Shown: positions 49,001-64,000, counted from the first letter of the stretch. The stretch: 64,000 nt of DNA from Mugil cephalus (GCF_022458985.1 NC_061779.1:18025001-18089000); one strand, 5' to 3'. Notes: generated from the letters alone by a model not told the origin. Translations and numbers: made by a program.

Positions 49001-49845
49001 TTATGCATGCCTGAGGAAAAACACAACACAGGAACATGAGATCGTGTGTAAAGATATTACCTTTGAATCAATGGCATCTAATCTAAAAAAAAACAACATA
49101 GGCTCTAATGTGAAACCATGGAGGAGGCACATTTTAAATGTGCCTCCATGATGTAATTGATGTATTTCTGGCAGATGTTTACATGCCAGAAGTTGACTAT
49201 TTTAATCAGCCAGGTGGCACCGGGTCTTTACCAAAAAAGGACTTAATGTAAAACTGCTGCAAAGCACAAAACCACAGGAGGGGTTCAGGTATCACATGGT
49301 ATTTGTTCGCCACTCCAAGCAAAGGCAGAGTAATCCGACTAATAGCCCATAGTCAGATGAAGAGTGGAGAACAAATGCAGGGAGAGTGAAGGCAGTCATG
49401 AAAAACTAGCAGCTGAACCAGTGTCCTGAAACCTTCTTCTGTTCTGCATGATAACCTGCTGACAGGAAGATATGTTGTTTATCACATAGTTCCCTGTTCA
49501 GCAGCAACAGTTTGAAGAAGTATAAATGACTATAACTCTACAAGTCCAGTTGCCTTTTTAAAGGCTTTTTGGATATACCTTAACCTGGGTGACTTAGAAT
49601 CTTCCCAGACATGTGTATTAGAGAGACACGAAGTGAAACACGGGTGTTTTTATTTTATTCAACACTTGCACGACATAACTACTTAATTGATTTAGGTTAT
49701 CTTTTCTATCTATTATAAACAAATGGGACAACAAATAAATCAATAGTTTATTTTAGAGCAGCTCGGGTTTTATGATTACATGTACCAACGCGCAGTCCGT
49801 AACAAATTAACCTGAGAAGTCAACGAGTCACTCACCTTCACTCAT
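37073..49845 (-). CDS. fgd6: FYVE, RhoGEF and PH domain-containing protein 6 (FGD6)
   Basis: Coding exons, 5' to 3': 49845-49836, 49010-47015, 45258-45123, 44865-44786, 44361-44331, 42013-41865, 41318-41162, 40997-40910, 40410-40360, 40247-40189, 40103-40032, 39780-39712, 39349-39266, 39164-39085, 38973-38871, 38772-38626, 37951-37846, 37716-37631, 37561-37436, 37332-37193, 37109-37073. Phases agree and the product is 1268 aa (human about 1430). FGD6 is a guanine-nucleotide exchange factor of the Cdc42 type, linked to actin and endosomal recycling. Domains: a disordered, proline-rich N-terminus (about 1-700) with [12 protein letters not shown] SH3 ligands and YENI/YEEI tyrosine motifs; DH about 730-920 ([30 protein letters not shown]); PH1 about 945-1045; FYVE about 1070-1135 with [13 protein letters not shown] and RVC intact; PH2 about 1170-1266. 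[14 protein letters not shown] and [20 protein letters not shown] fit FGD6 rather than FGD5. The first exon codes only MSE plus one base, and the fifth is 31 bases. Confidence 0.96.
38275..38325. repeat. short remnant of a teleost interspersed repeat
   Basis: GGGGGCTCCATGG followed by GTTTGGGAGCCACTGATCTA resembles a sequence often seen at the edge of dispersed fish repeats ('...ggttgggaaccactg...'). It lies in the fgd6 intron between the two FYVE exons. Recognition is from memory only. Confidence 0.4.
42014..44330 (-). other. fgd6 intron 5 (about 2.3 kb)
   Basis: Largest fgd6 intron, with several T-runs (42.59, 43.57 and 43.81 kb). A short stretch at 43.37-43.40 kb (CATAGACTGTACACAAAAGA) weakly resembles the reverse complement of the repeat end seen near 21.19 kb. 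No exon seen. Confidence 0.6.
49123..49147. repeat. perfect inverted repeat, 12-bp arms with 1-base centre, in fgd6 intron 1
   Basis: GGAGGCACATTT, a single T, then AAATGTGCCTCC. The outer bases CATGGA/CCATG extend the symmetry imperfectly. This is close to a pure palindrome, so it extrudes as a cruciform rather than a looped hairpin. Confidence 0.9.
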
Positions 49846-50092
49846 TTCGCTTCTGTTTTGTCGCTCCTCATAAATCAGCGCATCAGAAACACACCCTTCG
49901 TGTGCGGATAAACTACGCGCCGTCGACTCAACGTGAGTTACCTATCAAAAATCGACATTTTCCAGTTACTTCATCTTCGAGCAGCACTTGTGATCCCGCT
50001 GCTAACAAGTTATCCCCTCCGGAGCCGCACCACCACCAGCTGCTGGTGTCTGCGCTGCGACGGCTGAACAAGAGTCCTTTTGCACGAACTAT
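49846..50092 (-). promoter_or_regulatory. fgd6 5' UTR and promoter region
   Basis: The fgd6 start codon at 49845 lies only ten bases from the donor of exon 1. The sequence just upstream (49.86-50.08 kb) is richer in CG than its surroundings. No TATA box seen. Confidence 0.5.
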
Positions 50093-50104
50093 CCACTAGG
50101 GGTC
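50093..50104 (+). promoter_or_regulatory. CTCF-like motif upstream of fgd6
   Basis: CCACTAGGGGTC matches the CTCF core CCASYAGRKGGC at 11 of 12 positions, about 250 bases upstream of the fgd6 start codon and between fgd6 and the end of the C3orf20 homologue. Confidence 0.4.
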
Positions 50105-50922
50105 CTCAGCGGCCACAAACTTCACAAAGTCATTCATAACAAAAGGTTGGATAATGTTAAATTGTAGCATTAATCAAGCCTGACATCTAAATAATAGTAA
50201 CAATAAACAGTTTAATAGCACATTATCACTGGGTCAACTACAGTCTACTTAACCTGAGATCAGAGTGTCGTCTATAAGACTTTGTAATTGCTGCACAGGA
50301 ATTTTTCCGTACACACATATCTTTCCACACACACCATTACCATGATGTCTAATATTAACAACGCAAGAGTGGAGTCAGAAATATGACTACATGCCAGTAG
50401 TTATTTTGTAAGCCGTACTTGAGGAAGTAAAACTCAAGTTAAAACTTAATAGACAGTGAATGAGTCAGAGGCTGGTCAATTTCCAGGAAGGGTGAGAAAG
50501 AGATTAAAAGGAGCCTGGAAAGAAAACACAAACCACAGGATAGTGTTTTGTTTTTACTAAAGAAAACGTCTTACAATAAATGCAGAGATTTACCATGGTC
50601 ATTTAAATAAGGGGATCAGAGAACACTGGAGCATTAGTTGTCACTAATCATGACCGATGGGTCATGAGTTTGTCCTGCCATCTCCGAGCATGCTCCTCAC
50701 TGATTAACACTTGAAAGAGATATTACATCTCCGTTACACTTTAGACTGATCGGTGGTGCCAACCTGCATAAACAGCAAACGAGGTGACTGTCTTGATTGG
50801 ACATCTAACATGCGCACTAACCACTGACCTACGGAGAGATGTTGGATGTACGGTGAATTATATATATTCGAAAACACATTTAACGTGTGACAACAGGAAC
50901 AGGATGAAATGCAGGCGTGTTT
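50105..50922. other. spacer between fgd6 and the C3orf20 homologue
   Basis: Holds the 3' UTR of the C3orf20 homologue and fgd6 upstream sequence. Human has VEZT head-to-head with FGD6; no vezatin-like sequence was seen here. Confidence 0.5.
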
Positions 50923-53900
50923 TTAGGTTTGATGCTTAAGTTCTTCTGTCCTTGGAGTGATGTGCCGGGACCTCGATTGAGTTTCCTGTTAGAGAAGAAG
51001 ATATTACACAGATAAAACATGTCTTGTGGTCGATAACACATACAGTTATGAATAAAAACATTCTTTAGCTCCATTATTTACAGGAATTGATCCAGCAGCA
51101 TTTGTCATGGAATAGTGTTTTATTAGGTTTCCATAACTAGTATTTTGTGTGGTTTGTTTTTAGTTTTATTTGTGTTAAATGTTCGGCCATTATCTTGACT
51201 GTGAATGGAGCTCATTCGACACAAAATAAAGTATTTTTCTGAAAGGATAAATGAAGCATTTAATCTAATATTTAACTTCAGATATTGATTAACCTTGCAT
51301 TGGCTGTTTCTTTTTCTTCTGAAGCGGTCACTGTGTCTTCTCTCGCCGCGTGCAGCGTTGGATGAGTTGTGCGCGTCCGTGTCTCCGGGAGTCTTCACTG
51401 TATCACTGTGAATAAAAGACAGAAAACCTAGAATAAAGCTGTCAGCAAATCTATGTGTTAAATGCATTAAATTTTTATTTTGAGGTTATATGTTCCTCAG
51501 TGACGTATTCTATTCACAGTAACTGATAGTTAACGTGAGTGGATTACCGTGATTATATGCATATTTACAGTAAATGAGATCAGAGGGGATGGTGCGGCCC
51601 TGGTGTGGTAGTGTACCTGAACTTGTAGTCTTTAGGGAGGCTCAGACCTAATCTGTAGTCTGCCCTGGTTCTGGAGATTTGCTGTTGAAGGTCCCTGGCT
51701 GAGCAGCTGTGAGCGCTGAACATGTAGCCCACAAACAGCAGCGTCCCTCTGATGTACATCTACACACATTCACAGAACAACCTCACAGTATATGTGTGGA
51801 AACAGACGGAAGCACCACTGCAGTCACACGCTGCAGCTAATTTTTCCTGTCATACGTAAAAACGCTCAGTTCGCGGGGGTTTTATCCGGATTGCAGAGAA
51901 AGGGTTTACATCATAGTGCTGATTCAGTTCTTTCTCAACATAAGACATATCAGTCATGAGGTTATTTTGGGTTTTGGATTTCACAGCATATGAGCTTTTG
52001 GTGTGCGCATACAGCATCCTGCTCTACGTGAGCCTCTCTGAGTAAGAACCTCTCGGCCCATTGCGGCTAAGCACTAATGCTATTTCAGTAATTCCTCTTT
52101 GATTTATGGACTGCAGGGTATATTTCCATTTTACAGCAGAAATCAGCGGAGCAGCTGTCATGACTTTGAGCTAAAAATTAGAGCCCCCTTTTGTAATTAA
52201 GAGGAGTCATCCCTCATTGCTTGTCAGCCCACAGAACCTTTTTTTTGATAAATGTCTGGGCTCCTTGGAAAGGATAACACACCTTATTACAGTTGTCCTC
52301 TTCCACTTCTATCACCTCTACTCCCTCAGACAAGCACAGCTGCTGCCCCCCAGTGGGGGCGTGAAGACGTGCATTGTGCGGAGCATGCAGCCTTTGGCTC
52401 AGTCTGCAGTGGGTTTACTAACCAGGACCATGCCGGGACCAGCATTGTGTCGCTGCTGCAGCAGGATGTTCTTGAATCCACAGCTGTCCTTCTCCATTGA
52501 CATCTCATACCTCACCAGGCGGAATGAGTCCATCTGGCACTGGATAAATGAAATTAACCTGTTAACTCAGTTTTCAGTTTCGCTAATAAAAAAACACTCA
52601 AAAATGTGCATTTGGATACATTAAATTCCTGCACTTTTGCGAGCTATATGCCCTATATGTGATTAGAAAATAAGTGATTCTTAACCTGATGTTTTTGTCT
52701 GGACAAAGACAGCATTCACACCTGAGTACATGGCATGCTCCTGTGCTTGTTCCTCCTCCTGTAAAGCTCCTCGAGCTCGTCCTGGCTCTGCACCGTGCAC
52801 GTGCTGGCGGGCTGGCTCGGCGGAGTCACACACACCACAAGAATCTGATGACTGTGAGGGGGCTGGCCCGTAACAAAGGCATCATACTCCAGGTCTGTCA
52901 CCACTGGCATCAGTGCAGTACTGCAGCAGCACCTCCTCCACTGCCTCTCCCCCAGCAAGGCGGCTCTCAGCAGAGCGGGGCACACCGTGAGGGGGACAGA
53001 GGGGGTGAATGATGCCACAGCCGGAATGTGTGCAGCAGTGGAAGTCTGCGACTCGGGGCTGCTTGGAAGAATCACCGACCTGGGTAATAGTGAAGCTGTC
53101 ACTGTGAAAAAGGCCCCTAAAAACTGCGGTAAATGTCATTATCCACCCGAATGACTTGTAATGTTTGTGCCTGCCAGTGATAAACGCGGGCCTTACTCGG
53201 GTTTGATGTTGCCATGAATCTGGAGCGGTCCTATCACAATGACTTGATGCTCCTTCTTCGGCTGTTTCTTAGGTGTTCTGGCAACAAAGACGGTACAAGT
53301 GTGCTCTAATCCTTACTATAAATTACAGGATGCAACATACATCCAGTCAGTGTGTAGCAGAGTTGAAGCACTTGAAACAGATCAATAGACACTGTGTTTC
53401 TGTAACTATTACAAAATCAATCACCAGCTTCGATAGATAGACTATTTCTTTCTTCAATAATATATATACTTTTGCTGTTACGCTGTGCAGGACGTCCCAC
53501 GATTAGTAATTCCACCTTGACCTGTTAAGCTGATAAAGACATTTTTGAGTCAGTGTGCACCTTGGCAGCTTGACAGGGGGGACCGGAGGCCTTTCTGGTG
53601 ATGCTGACAGGTGCCTGTGAAGCTCCTGGAGCTCATCCCCGCCCTCCTCCGCCTGCGCTGGTTTAGCATCTGCCCGCTCAGGTGGGTTCAGGGAGGGCAG
53701 AGCGGCTGACTGTACCTCTCGTCTCGCCCTGGTCCTCGGTGGGGCATCTGGCATCCGCACCGCATCACGACATTTGATCCCTGAAGGAGAGAAGAGGTCA
53801 CTCAGCAATGCACACGGACACCAAGTGACACGAGTGACCGTGAACAGGATCCCGATGGAACTATTCAATAATGTTGAGTTTGCAAGATGAGGTGATACCG

Positions 53901-56900
53901 TAACTTTTTGCTTCGTGGAATAACTCTAAACAACCTCACTGGGTCAGATTGGCTCAGTGTCACTTTAAATCGCATTATATTCTTCGATATTATGTTTGTC
54001 ATGACATGACACCGCTGCAGTGTTAAGCAGATGTGTTTTTAAGTACCAATGGCCACACGATAATAATCCAACCAATCTTCCACGGCGTTCCGCACTCTCT
54101 GCTGAAGCCTCTTCAGCTCTCTGCCAGCACACCCTCCTCTTCTCCACGGCGCTGACGGATCCTCCGGCCCCTCCACATCTCTGACCATCTGGAGGACCTC
54201 CTGGGAGCGCACCGACACCTGCCACACATCATTACACCCATGGTGGATTATACTTTATAGCACAACATAAGGCATTTAGCAAGCTGTTCTTTCCACAGTG
54301 ACTTATCCCCAGAACCTTTTCACAGGCTCAGGAAGGAGTCGACGTTTTCGACGCAGCACTGACTATTTATTTGTGCACAAATACTATAAATATAATCCTG
54401 CTTCTTGGTCTTTTTTTTTAAATTTCATGCCTTCGTTCAACAAACGTTTCGTACAGGTGTTAGTGTCGGGTTCCTCTTGCTCTCTAGGACATCGGCAGGA
54501 TATTTTGTCTTCCTCACCAGCAGGAGGTCTTGAGCAAAATCAGAGGTAAACTTCCCCTCGGTCTGCAAACAAAGCTGTGAAAACTGTTCGCAGATATTAA
54601 ATGTTAGTAACCGTTTTTTTTGTTTTGTTTTGTTTTTTTTTACATTGACTAGATCATTATAACCTCACGTTTCCATCTGACTGGTGAATGTTAGACAAGG
54701 AAGGGAGTGGAAGTTGAACACTCTCGCTGTCACATCTGAAGCTGAGCACGGCAGACGTTCCGCTGAACAGCCTCACGGAGATCTCGTCTGACAACTGCAG
54801 AGAACAAACAAAAAAGCATCTCCTGAACATAATCTGGCATAAGTTGTAGTGAGTTCACACAGTTTTTTTTTTTTTTTTTAATAAATAAATAATGCCCAGC
54901 AGCCAGGATGAAATGTGAATCGCTTTGTCCTGTCAGACATGATTAGTGTTAGTTCTTCACTAGGCCATGCATCATAGCCAACATCCTCCATTATGTTTGC
55001 CCTAAACATGACAATCCCCACATGTACATTCAGACAAAGCGTCAGCTTTAATTCCAGTGGGTTTACTTCACTGCTGAAACATAACATAATAAATACAGTT
55101 AAAGCCCAGATTGTGTTAAAAAATAATTGGATATTGAACTACTTAAAAAACAAGCTAGCTGGCTGCGCCCAAGTCAGGAGTCACTGAGTTGCGTCCTTGT
55201 CAAGTGAACATTTTAAGAAAACCTCAGAAAGAAACTGGTGGATTTATGAAGTAACATTTTTTTGGACTGGCGTGATGGTAATCAATATCTACCAAAATAT
55301 GTAAAGAGGAAAGTGTAGCTGCCAATAAAACTGACAGAATTGTATTTATTGATTTCACTGCTGGCAGAATCAACTGCATAAGTGCAGAGGTATACGAAAG
55401 CCTCCTGTGTGCTCAGGTTTGACCATAAGCAAACTGACTGGATGGCATTTCATCATCGAGCAGGACAGCGATCCAAAACATTAAGCCAAAACAACAAAAG
55501 TGCTTTTCAGGGTGAAGAGATGAAATACTTTCTTCACTTGATCCCCGTCTGGCAGAGCTTCAGACTAATAAAGGCAGAGAGACCCCATAGTAAGAAGTGC
55601 TGATGCCTTACTTTTGGTTTCTGGGCTTTCTCTGCTAAAAAGGCCAAAATATCCCACTTAGGTATTTTTAAATGGAGGTAAATCAAGTCACATTAAAAGC
55701 TGAGACATGTCTCTTGAACATAATCTCCACTGTTAATGGCACAACAAAATTAGATCTGCAAACACTGCTTCTAGCACTGTGGCGGCAAATTCACCTGAAT
55801 GACAATCTTGTCCCTCGCTGTGAGATCATTCTGCCAACTCCACTCCTTAGTTATGTTCCCATCATGGTCACATATGAATCCACCGTCCTGGTCCCACACT
55901 GTCGTAATGGTGGAGCTTTAGGAGCAGACAAACGGTCACATGCTTGTAGCATTCATTAAGATGGACACAGTTCCACAGTTACGAGGAACATCCTCTGTCA
56001 TTCTGATTTATTTGAGTAAGTGGTACGCCAACATTGTTACTGATGTCACAGACGTGCATTAGGGAGGCACCTTATTTATTTCTGCTCTTCTGCTGATTTG
56101 TGAGACTCTAAAAAAAATTATTTTCCTCAAAAACAGTCAAGGTCAAGGAGGTGTTCATGGCTTCCAGCTCGCTAATATGAATCACGCTCCAACAAAAAAA
56201 AATTCAACCGTAATGACGATATCATCTGAGTGATTGTTTCAATCTTTAGAAAGCTTCTTAATGAGCCGCAGATGACAGGATTTTTTCACAGACTGAAGGC
56301 AGCGCTCTCCCTGAAGGGTAAACTAAGTGGCCATTTGAAGATCAGTAAAGTGCCCCTTAAATTTATACGGACATTATCAGCACTCAGCTCACCTAAGAGG
56401 GTGCGTAGCAGCCCCGCGTCCAAACGCCGTGATAGTCGCCAGGATGACGGGACAATCGCCGTCACTGAACACGTTGGTGTAGAAGCCTCCACGGGGCAGA
56501 CCTGAGTGACTCTGGCACACAGCCACGCAGCCAGATGGATAGCTGAGTGGACACGGTCAAGGTTCAAAGGGTCAGCTGCTGTGACACATTTTCCATATAC
56601 GCTGCCTTTGCTTTCTAGACAAACACTCGCATTAGAATATTCGTGAATAAACATGAGGGCAGAAGGATACTATATGAACGAGGAGCCGTCGCTGATCCTG
56701 TAGTGGAGTTTGTGTTGGACCTGATTCCGCTGCTTCACTTGTGGTATCTGGGGCATCCCGTTCACTAAAGCAGGAGGCTGGACCTGTCTGCTCCTGTCTT
56801 TCAGTCTAGCCTTCGCATCGCCATAGTGACGGAGTAAGAGGAGTTTGTTCAGGTCCTGCTCAGCTGTTTGCGGCTTTCTATGTAAGGAACAGGTGATGAT

Positions 56901-59338
56901 TTTAAACTCTGTCAAACGGTCTTTGGAGACATATATACAGCATGTCACAGATCTAATTTTCTGAAAAAACAAAGCGCCAATCAACCCTTTCGCTGTTGAG
57001 AGAATTCAATCTGAGCCAAAGTGGCAGAAACTGTGAGAGGCAACACCCCATTTCACACACAATTGGTATAAATGCAGATGCAGAGGTTAACAACACACTC
57101 AGGATTTCCTGCTGCCTGCAGCCGCTTCACCACCCACTGACACAAACTGATCCGCTGAGGCTCGTCAGGGCACGGCTGCTTTGGCTGAATGATCCAACCT
57201 GAAGACAAACCACATCCAGCTGAGGCAGCACGGGCACAGCACTGAGAGAGTCATTATCACAATGCTACTCTGTGTCATACCTGGATCTTTACAGCTGCCG
57301 GACGAGATGGAGAAACTGGCTGTCGTGCACTTGTGAGCTGCCGGGGGAGCAAAGACACAGGTCTCAGTCGTTACACCGCCTTAGATAGATCCACTGAAAA
57401 TGTGTGCTGGCTACAGGTCACTACCAATGAAGGTAACGATGTAACTCAATAGCCCTGACACCCATTAACAGGCAGTAGTCCCTGTGCTACACTACCTTGT
57501 CCGACCTGGTAAACCAATCCTCTCATTTCCACAAGCTTGAAACCAAAGCTACCCTGATGTTCTGTCTTAAAATATCCATCTACAAAACCATTAGGTCCTT
57601 ATTTAATGCATTTTCATTCTCATTATGGTAATTGCCTTTTACCTGCATTAACTCTGGCATACAGAGGACCATGGTAAGGCTTATTATTAACCTCGGGAAA
57701 GGCTTGTGACGTGACTAGCGCCATGGTTAAGCATTATTAAGCAATGCATTAGTACTTGATAGAATGGTGATACATATGTTAAAACCCCTTCTAGTTCTTT
57801 AAAATGTATTTCAGATATCTCCATTAGTGTAACGTTATTCATCTTTATGGTGCAATGGAAAAAGATCTTTGTAGACTTTGCAAAAAATACTTTGCGAAAA
57901 ACATGAAAAAAAATCTTATTACTGACTTTGGTTCTCAATGTCTTCCACGGAGAAAAAAACTGCAAACCCGCAATTCAATGTATATTACTGATTACTTAAC
58001 ATAACAAGACATACATTTAACAATACTGATGATTCCTAATAATCCATACATTTGTGAACCATCTCACACTGTTAAGAAGTGACAGCACTGATTTTGCTGC
58101 AGATGCTTCATCACCTGCTCAGGGAGGCAGCAGCAGGATGAGTCTATTGAAGGGGTGTTACTGACTGACTAACCAATATAAAGCTAAAATCCCATGCTCA
58201 AGGAGAATCAACCTAAAAAGAAAAATAATACATTCATTTGTATGAATATTAATGTAGGACTTGAAATGCAATTCAAGTCTTTTTAATGCCAAAACCAAAC
58301 AAATGGATGCCAAAGTGTTCTCTGGGAATAAAAACCCTAAATACTCAGGATGAGTCGAACTTCTGAGACAATAACTAAGTCAATGTTCTTTTATATTCAT
58401 AATATACATTTGAGAGATATAGTAGAATATCCGATAATTATGATAAATTTTAAGAACCTTTTAGCTAGTTTGTCTTTTTTTTCTGGCACGATTGGGCCTC
58501 CATATAGATGTGACCTTGGATGACACTGAGGCCTACCTCTGCCGGAGTTTTGTTTGCGCTTTTTGACGCGTGCGTTCAACCCAGCCTGCGGTTTTCTCTC
58601 CGAGGAACCAACATTCCCAACGGCACAGGAATTCCTCTCTGCTGTTTCCTCCTTGGTGTTGGCGGACAGCTGACGGGGTGTCTGGTCCACAGTCAGGGAA
58701 CCTCTTGACTTCCGCCTTTTAAACTGAGCCGCCCCTGCAGTCAGGTCGTTCCAGGAGTAGTTCAGAATATTTACAATCCCGCGAGGAATACATCCCTTCT
58801 CGGGCCACTTGTGTCGTGAAAGGAGGCGAGCCAGCTCGGTTAATAACCCAGGGGCTGCTCGCTTGTACGAGTCCATGGGGTCGCACTCTTTCGAGTTCAG
58901 TGCGGCACCGACAGCAGATGAAGTATCAGGTTCACCATCCGCACGTGTTTCACCTGAGAGGATCTCTTTGTTGGGCTCATCCATTGTAACCTCGCTGTCT
59001 TCATCCTCTTGATAGCTGTTAGAAAACGAGAAATTGATTTACACACGTGTCTGAAAAAGAAAAAAAAAATGTGAACAAGACATTACAATAATTAGGCCTA
59101 CCACCTTTGAATTTTGCCTTCCAGGTGCGGTACTTCAGTTGCCACATTAAAATATAGCATGCGGCTCCGTACCCCTTTTGTTTGATTGCGTCTTGATGGC
59201 TGCGGGAAGGCATTTAAACTGTAAATTACCGGTTCTTTCTTGTACATTAAAATCAGAAAATATAATTATTTGACCCACCTGGTCGAAGAAATACAGGGGC
59301 CTTGTTGAGAGTTCTGCCCGGACATCAGATGAAGTCAT
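50923..59338 (-). CDS. homologue of human C3orf20 (FAM194 domain protein)
   Basis: Coding exons, 5' to 3': 59338-59279, 59199-59105, 59015-58537, 57337-57281, 57198-57099, 56877-56671, 56542-56393, 55915-55795, 54794-54669, 54562-54518, 54218-54047, 53780-53561, 53277-53197, 53079-52722, 52539-52423, 51759-51617, 51405-51294, 50985-50923. Phases agree and the product is 901 aa, close to the length I recall for human C3orf20. Function is unknown. The FAM194 domain, shared with ERICH6/ERICH6B, spans about residues 310-450: YYPSGCVAVC, GGFYTNVFSDG, WDQDGGFICDHDGN, KEWSW. Before it is the conserved N-terminal block ELARLLSRHKWPEKGCIPRG. After it come RNAVEDWLDYYRVAIG, LTDLEYDAF, QRHNAGPGMVL and LGLSLPKDYKF, all as in C3orf20. 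The start at 59338 (ATAATGAC) is the first ATG of a short exon. The last two exons are the least certain: exon 18 is read as 20 codons in phase, while another frame there stays open longer. Confidence 0.85.
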
Positions 59339-60143
59339 TATTTCCTACAAAGAAATCCACACCGTTTTAATTCAAAACGTCGCAACACTAAGAAAAAAGA
59401 AAAAAACAGAAGAGAAAAGAAAACAACAAGAGTACGACCTTGCACCAAAGTAATACCAACACAACCAACCCGAGGTGCTTCAAAACCCGCCTTTCACTTC
59501 TCCCCTGAACCCTGTGTGCTTTGCTTGTTGCTGGGATACAGAGTTCTACGCCCGTCTCCAAATACTCGCGTTACGCACCATTAATGATCTACTCGGGGCA
59601 TCAAATTGAAAGCTTATCTGTGACAGCAGAAACAACAAAACATTACTCACAATAACAGATAAGGTGTCGGGACTTTGGCAATGCGAACTCTCAGAAGAAG
59701 TGACACACAATTCCCCCCTGAAGAGCTGCAGTCAGGTGCGCACTGCCAAGGCAACACGAAACTCGGGCGACTGGATGTTCAGAGAAAGTGATGAGTCCAG
59801 CACGCAGTGCAGCTTTTTTTTTTTTTAACGCCTCACATCAGGACAGGGGATTCACGTGGCTAAGCGTTTCAGCCTTTGCAAAACACACAGTGGCATTGTG
59901 TTTCTGTCACATCACAGTTTGTCTCCAAATGTGATTTCTCTCACTAACAAAAAATGATGATGAAAGGAAAGTGTTTGCTCCTTGGGACAAAGGAGGATCG
60001 TCTTCCCCCATACGGGTCAAGTTGTTGCACGAGGATTGTCTAATAGCTCATTATTGGCTCAGCCGCCTCCAGCACACTTTTCCGCTTTGACCACTGGAGG
60101 CTCCCAGCAGCTTATGCGTCACTTCATCTCTCGGTCGCTGATC
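59339..60143. promoter_or_regulatory. shared spacer of the head-to-head C3orf20 homologue and metap2
   Basis: The two start codons are 806 bases apart and point away from each other, so both promoters must lie here or overlap it. An inverted CCAAT box (ATTGGCTC) is at 60053-60060, about 90 bases upstream of the metap2 ATG. A T-run lies at 59814-59826. Bidirectional control is possible but not shown. Confidence 0.6.

Positions 60144-64000
<3,857 letters not shown>

Noticed and set aside
54878-55087. Possible extra exon of the C3orf20 homologue (frame with EVNPLELKLTLCLN)
   Set aside because: A TTTCAG acceptor is present, but after the preceding exon (phase 0) each nearby acceptor leads at once to a stop. 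The next exon at 54794 joins in phase with good family similarity.
59982-60143. Longer metap2 N-terminus
   Set aside because: The open frame starts at TTG. The in-frame ATG at 60114 adds residues unlike METAP2, whose family start is MA followed by acidic residues, as at 60144.

Overview
This window is vertebrate nuclear DNA, almost certainly from a percomorph-type teleost fish. The genes have many short exons with GT/AG introns, the spacers are AT-rich with abundant dinucleotide microsatellites, and there are degraded copies of repeat types common in fish genomes. No prokaryotic genes, CRISPR array, viral gene or intact transposon gene was seen. I rebuilt six genes by joining exons across splice sites in phase. 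All recognition is from memory of the families; no search was run.

Layout from left to right. The 5' coding exon of a ccdc136-like coiled-coil gene lies at 897-1176 on the minus strand and the rest runs off the left edge. A gene-poor stretch of about 15 kb (1.2-16.7 kb) follows, with microsatellites, two guanine-run tracts, hairpins and possible conserved elements. Next are tmcc3 (minus, 16748-26635, 4 coding exons), nr2c1 (minus, 30111-33982, 13 coding exons plus an untranslated first exon near 35.4 kb) and fgd6 (minus, 37073-49845, 21 coding exons). Then comes a homologue of human C3orf20 with a FAM194 domain (minus, 50923-59338, 18 exons). Head-to-head with it is metap2 (plus, from 60144, first 8 coding exons; the gene continues past 64000).

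The exon models close cleanly. Phases match at every junction and the totals are whole numbers of codons: tmcc3 492 aa, nr2c1 610 aa, fgd6 1268 aa and the C3orf20 homologue 901 aa.

The genes do not form one pathway. TMCC3 is an ER membrane coiled-coil protein, NR2C1 an orphan nuclear receptor, FGD6 a Cdc42-type exchange factor on endosomes, METAP2 the N-terminal methionine aminopeptidase, and C3orf20 is uncharacterised. The value of the window is in the gene order. tmcc3-nr2c1-fgd6-metap2 matches human 12q22, but NDUFA12 and VEZT are not seen. A C3orf20 homologue sits beside fgd6, in the same order and orientation as human C3orf20-FGD5-NR2C2 on 3p25. I read this as a remnant of the ancestral block that existed before the early vertebrate genome duplications.
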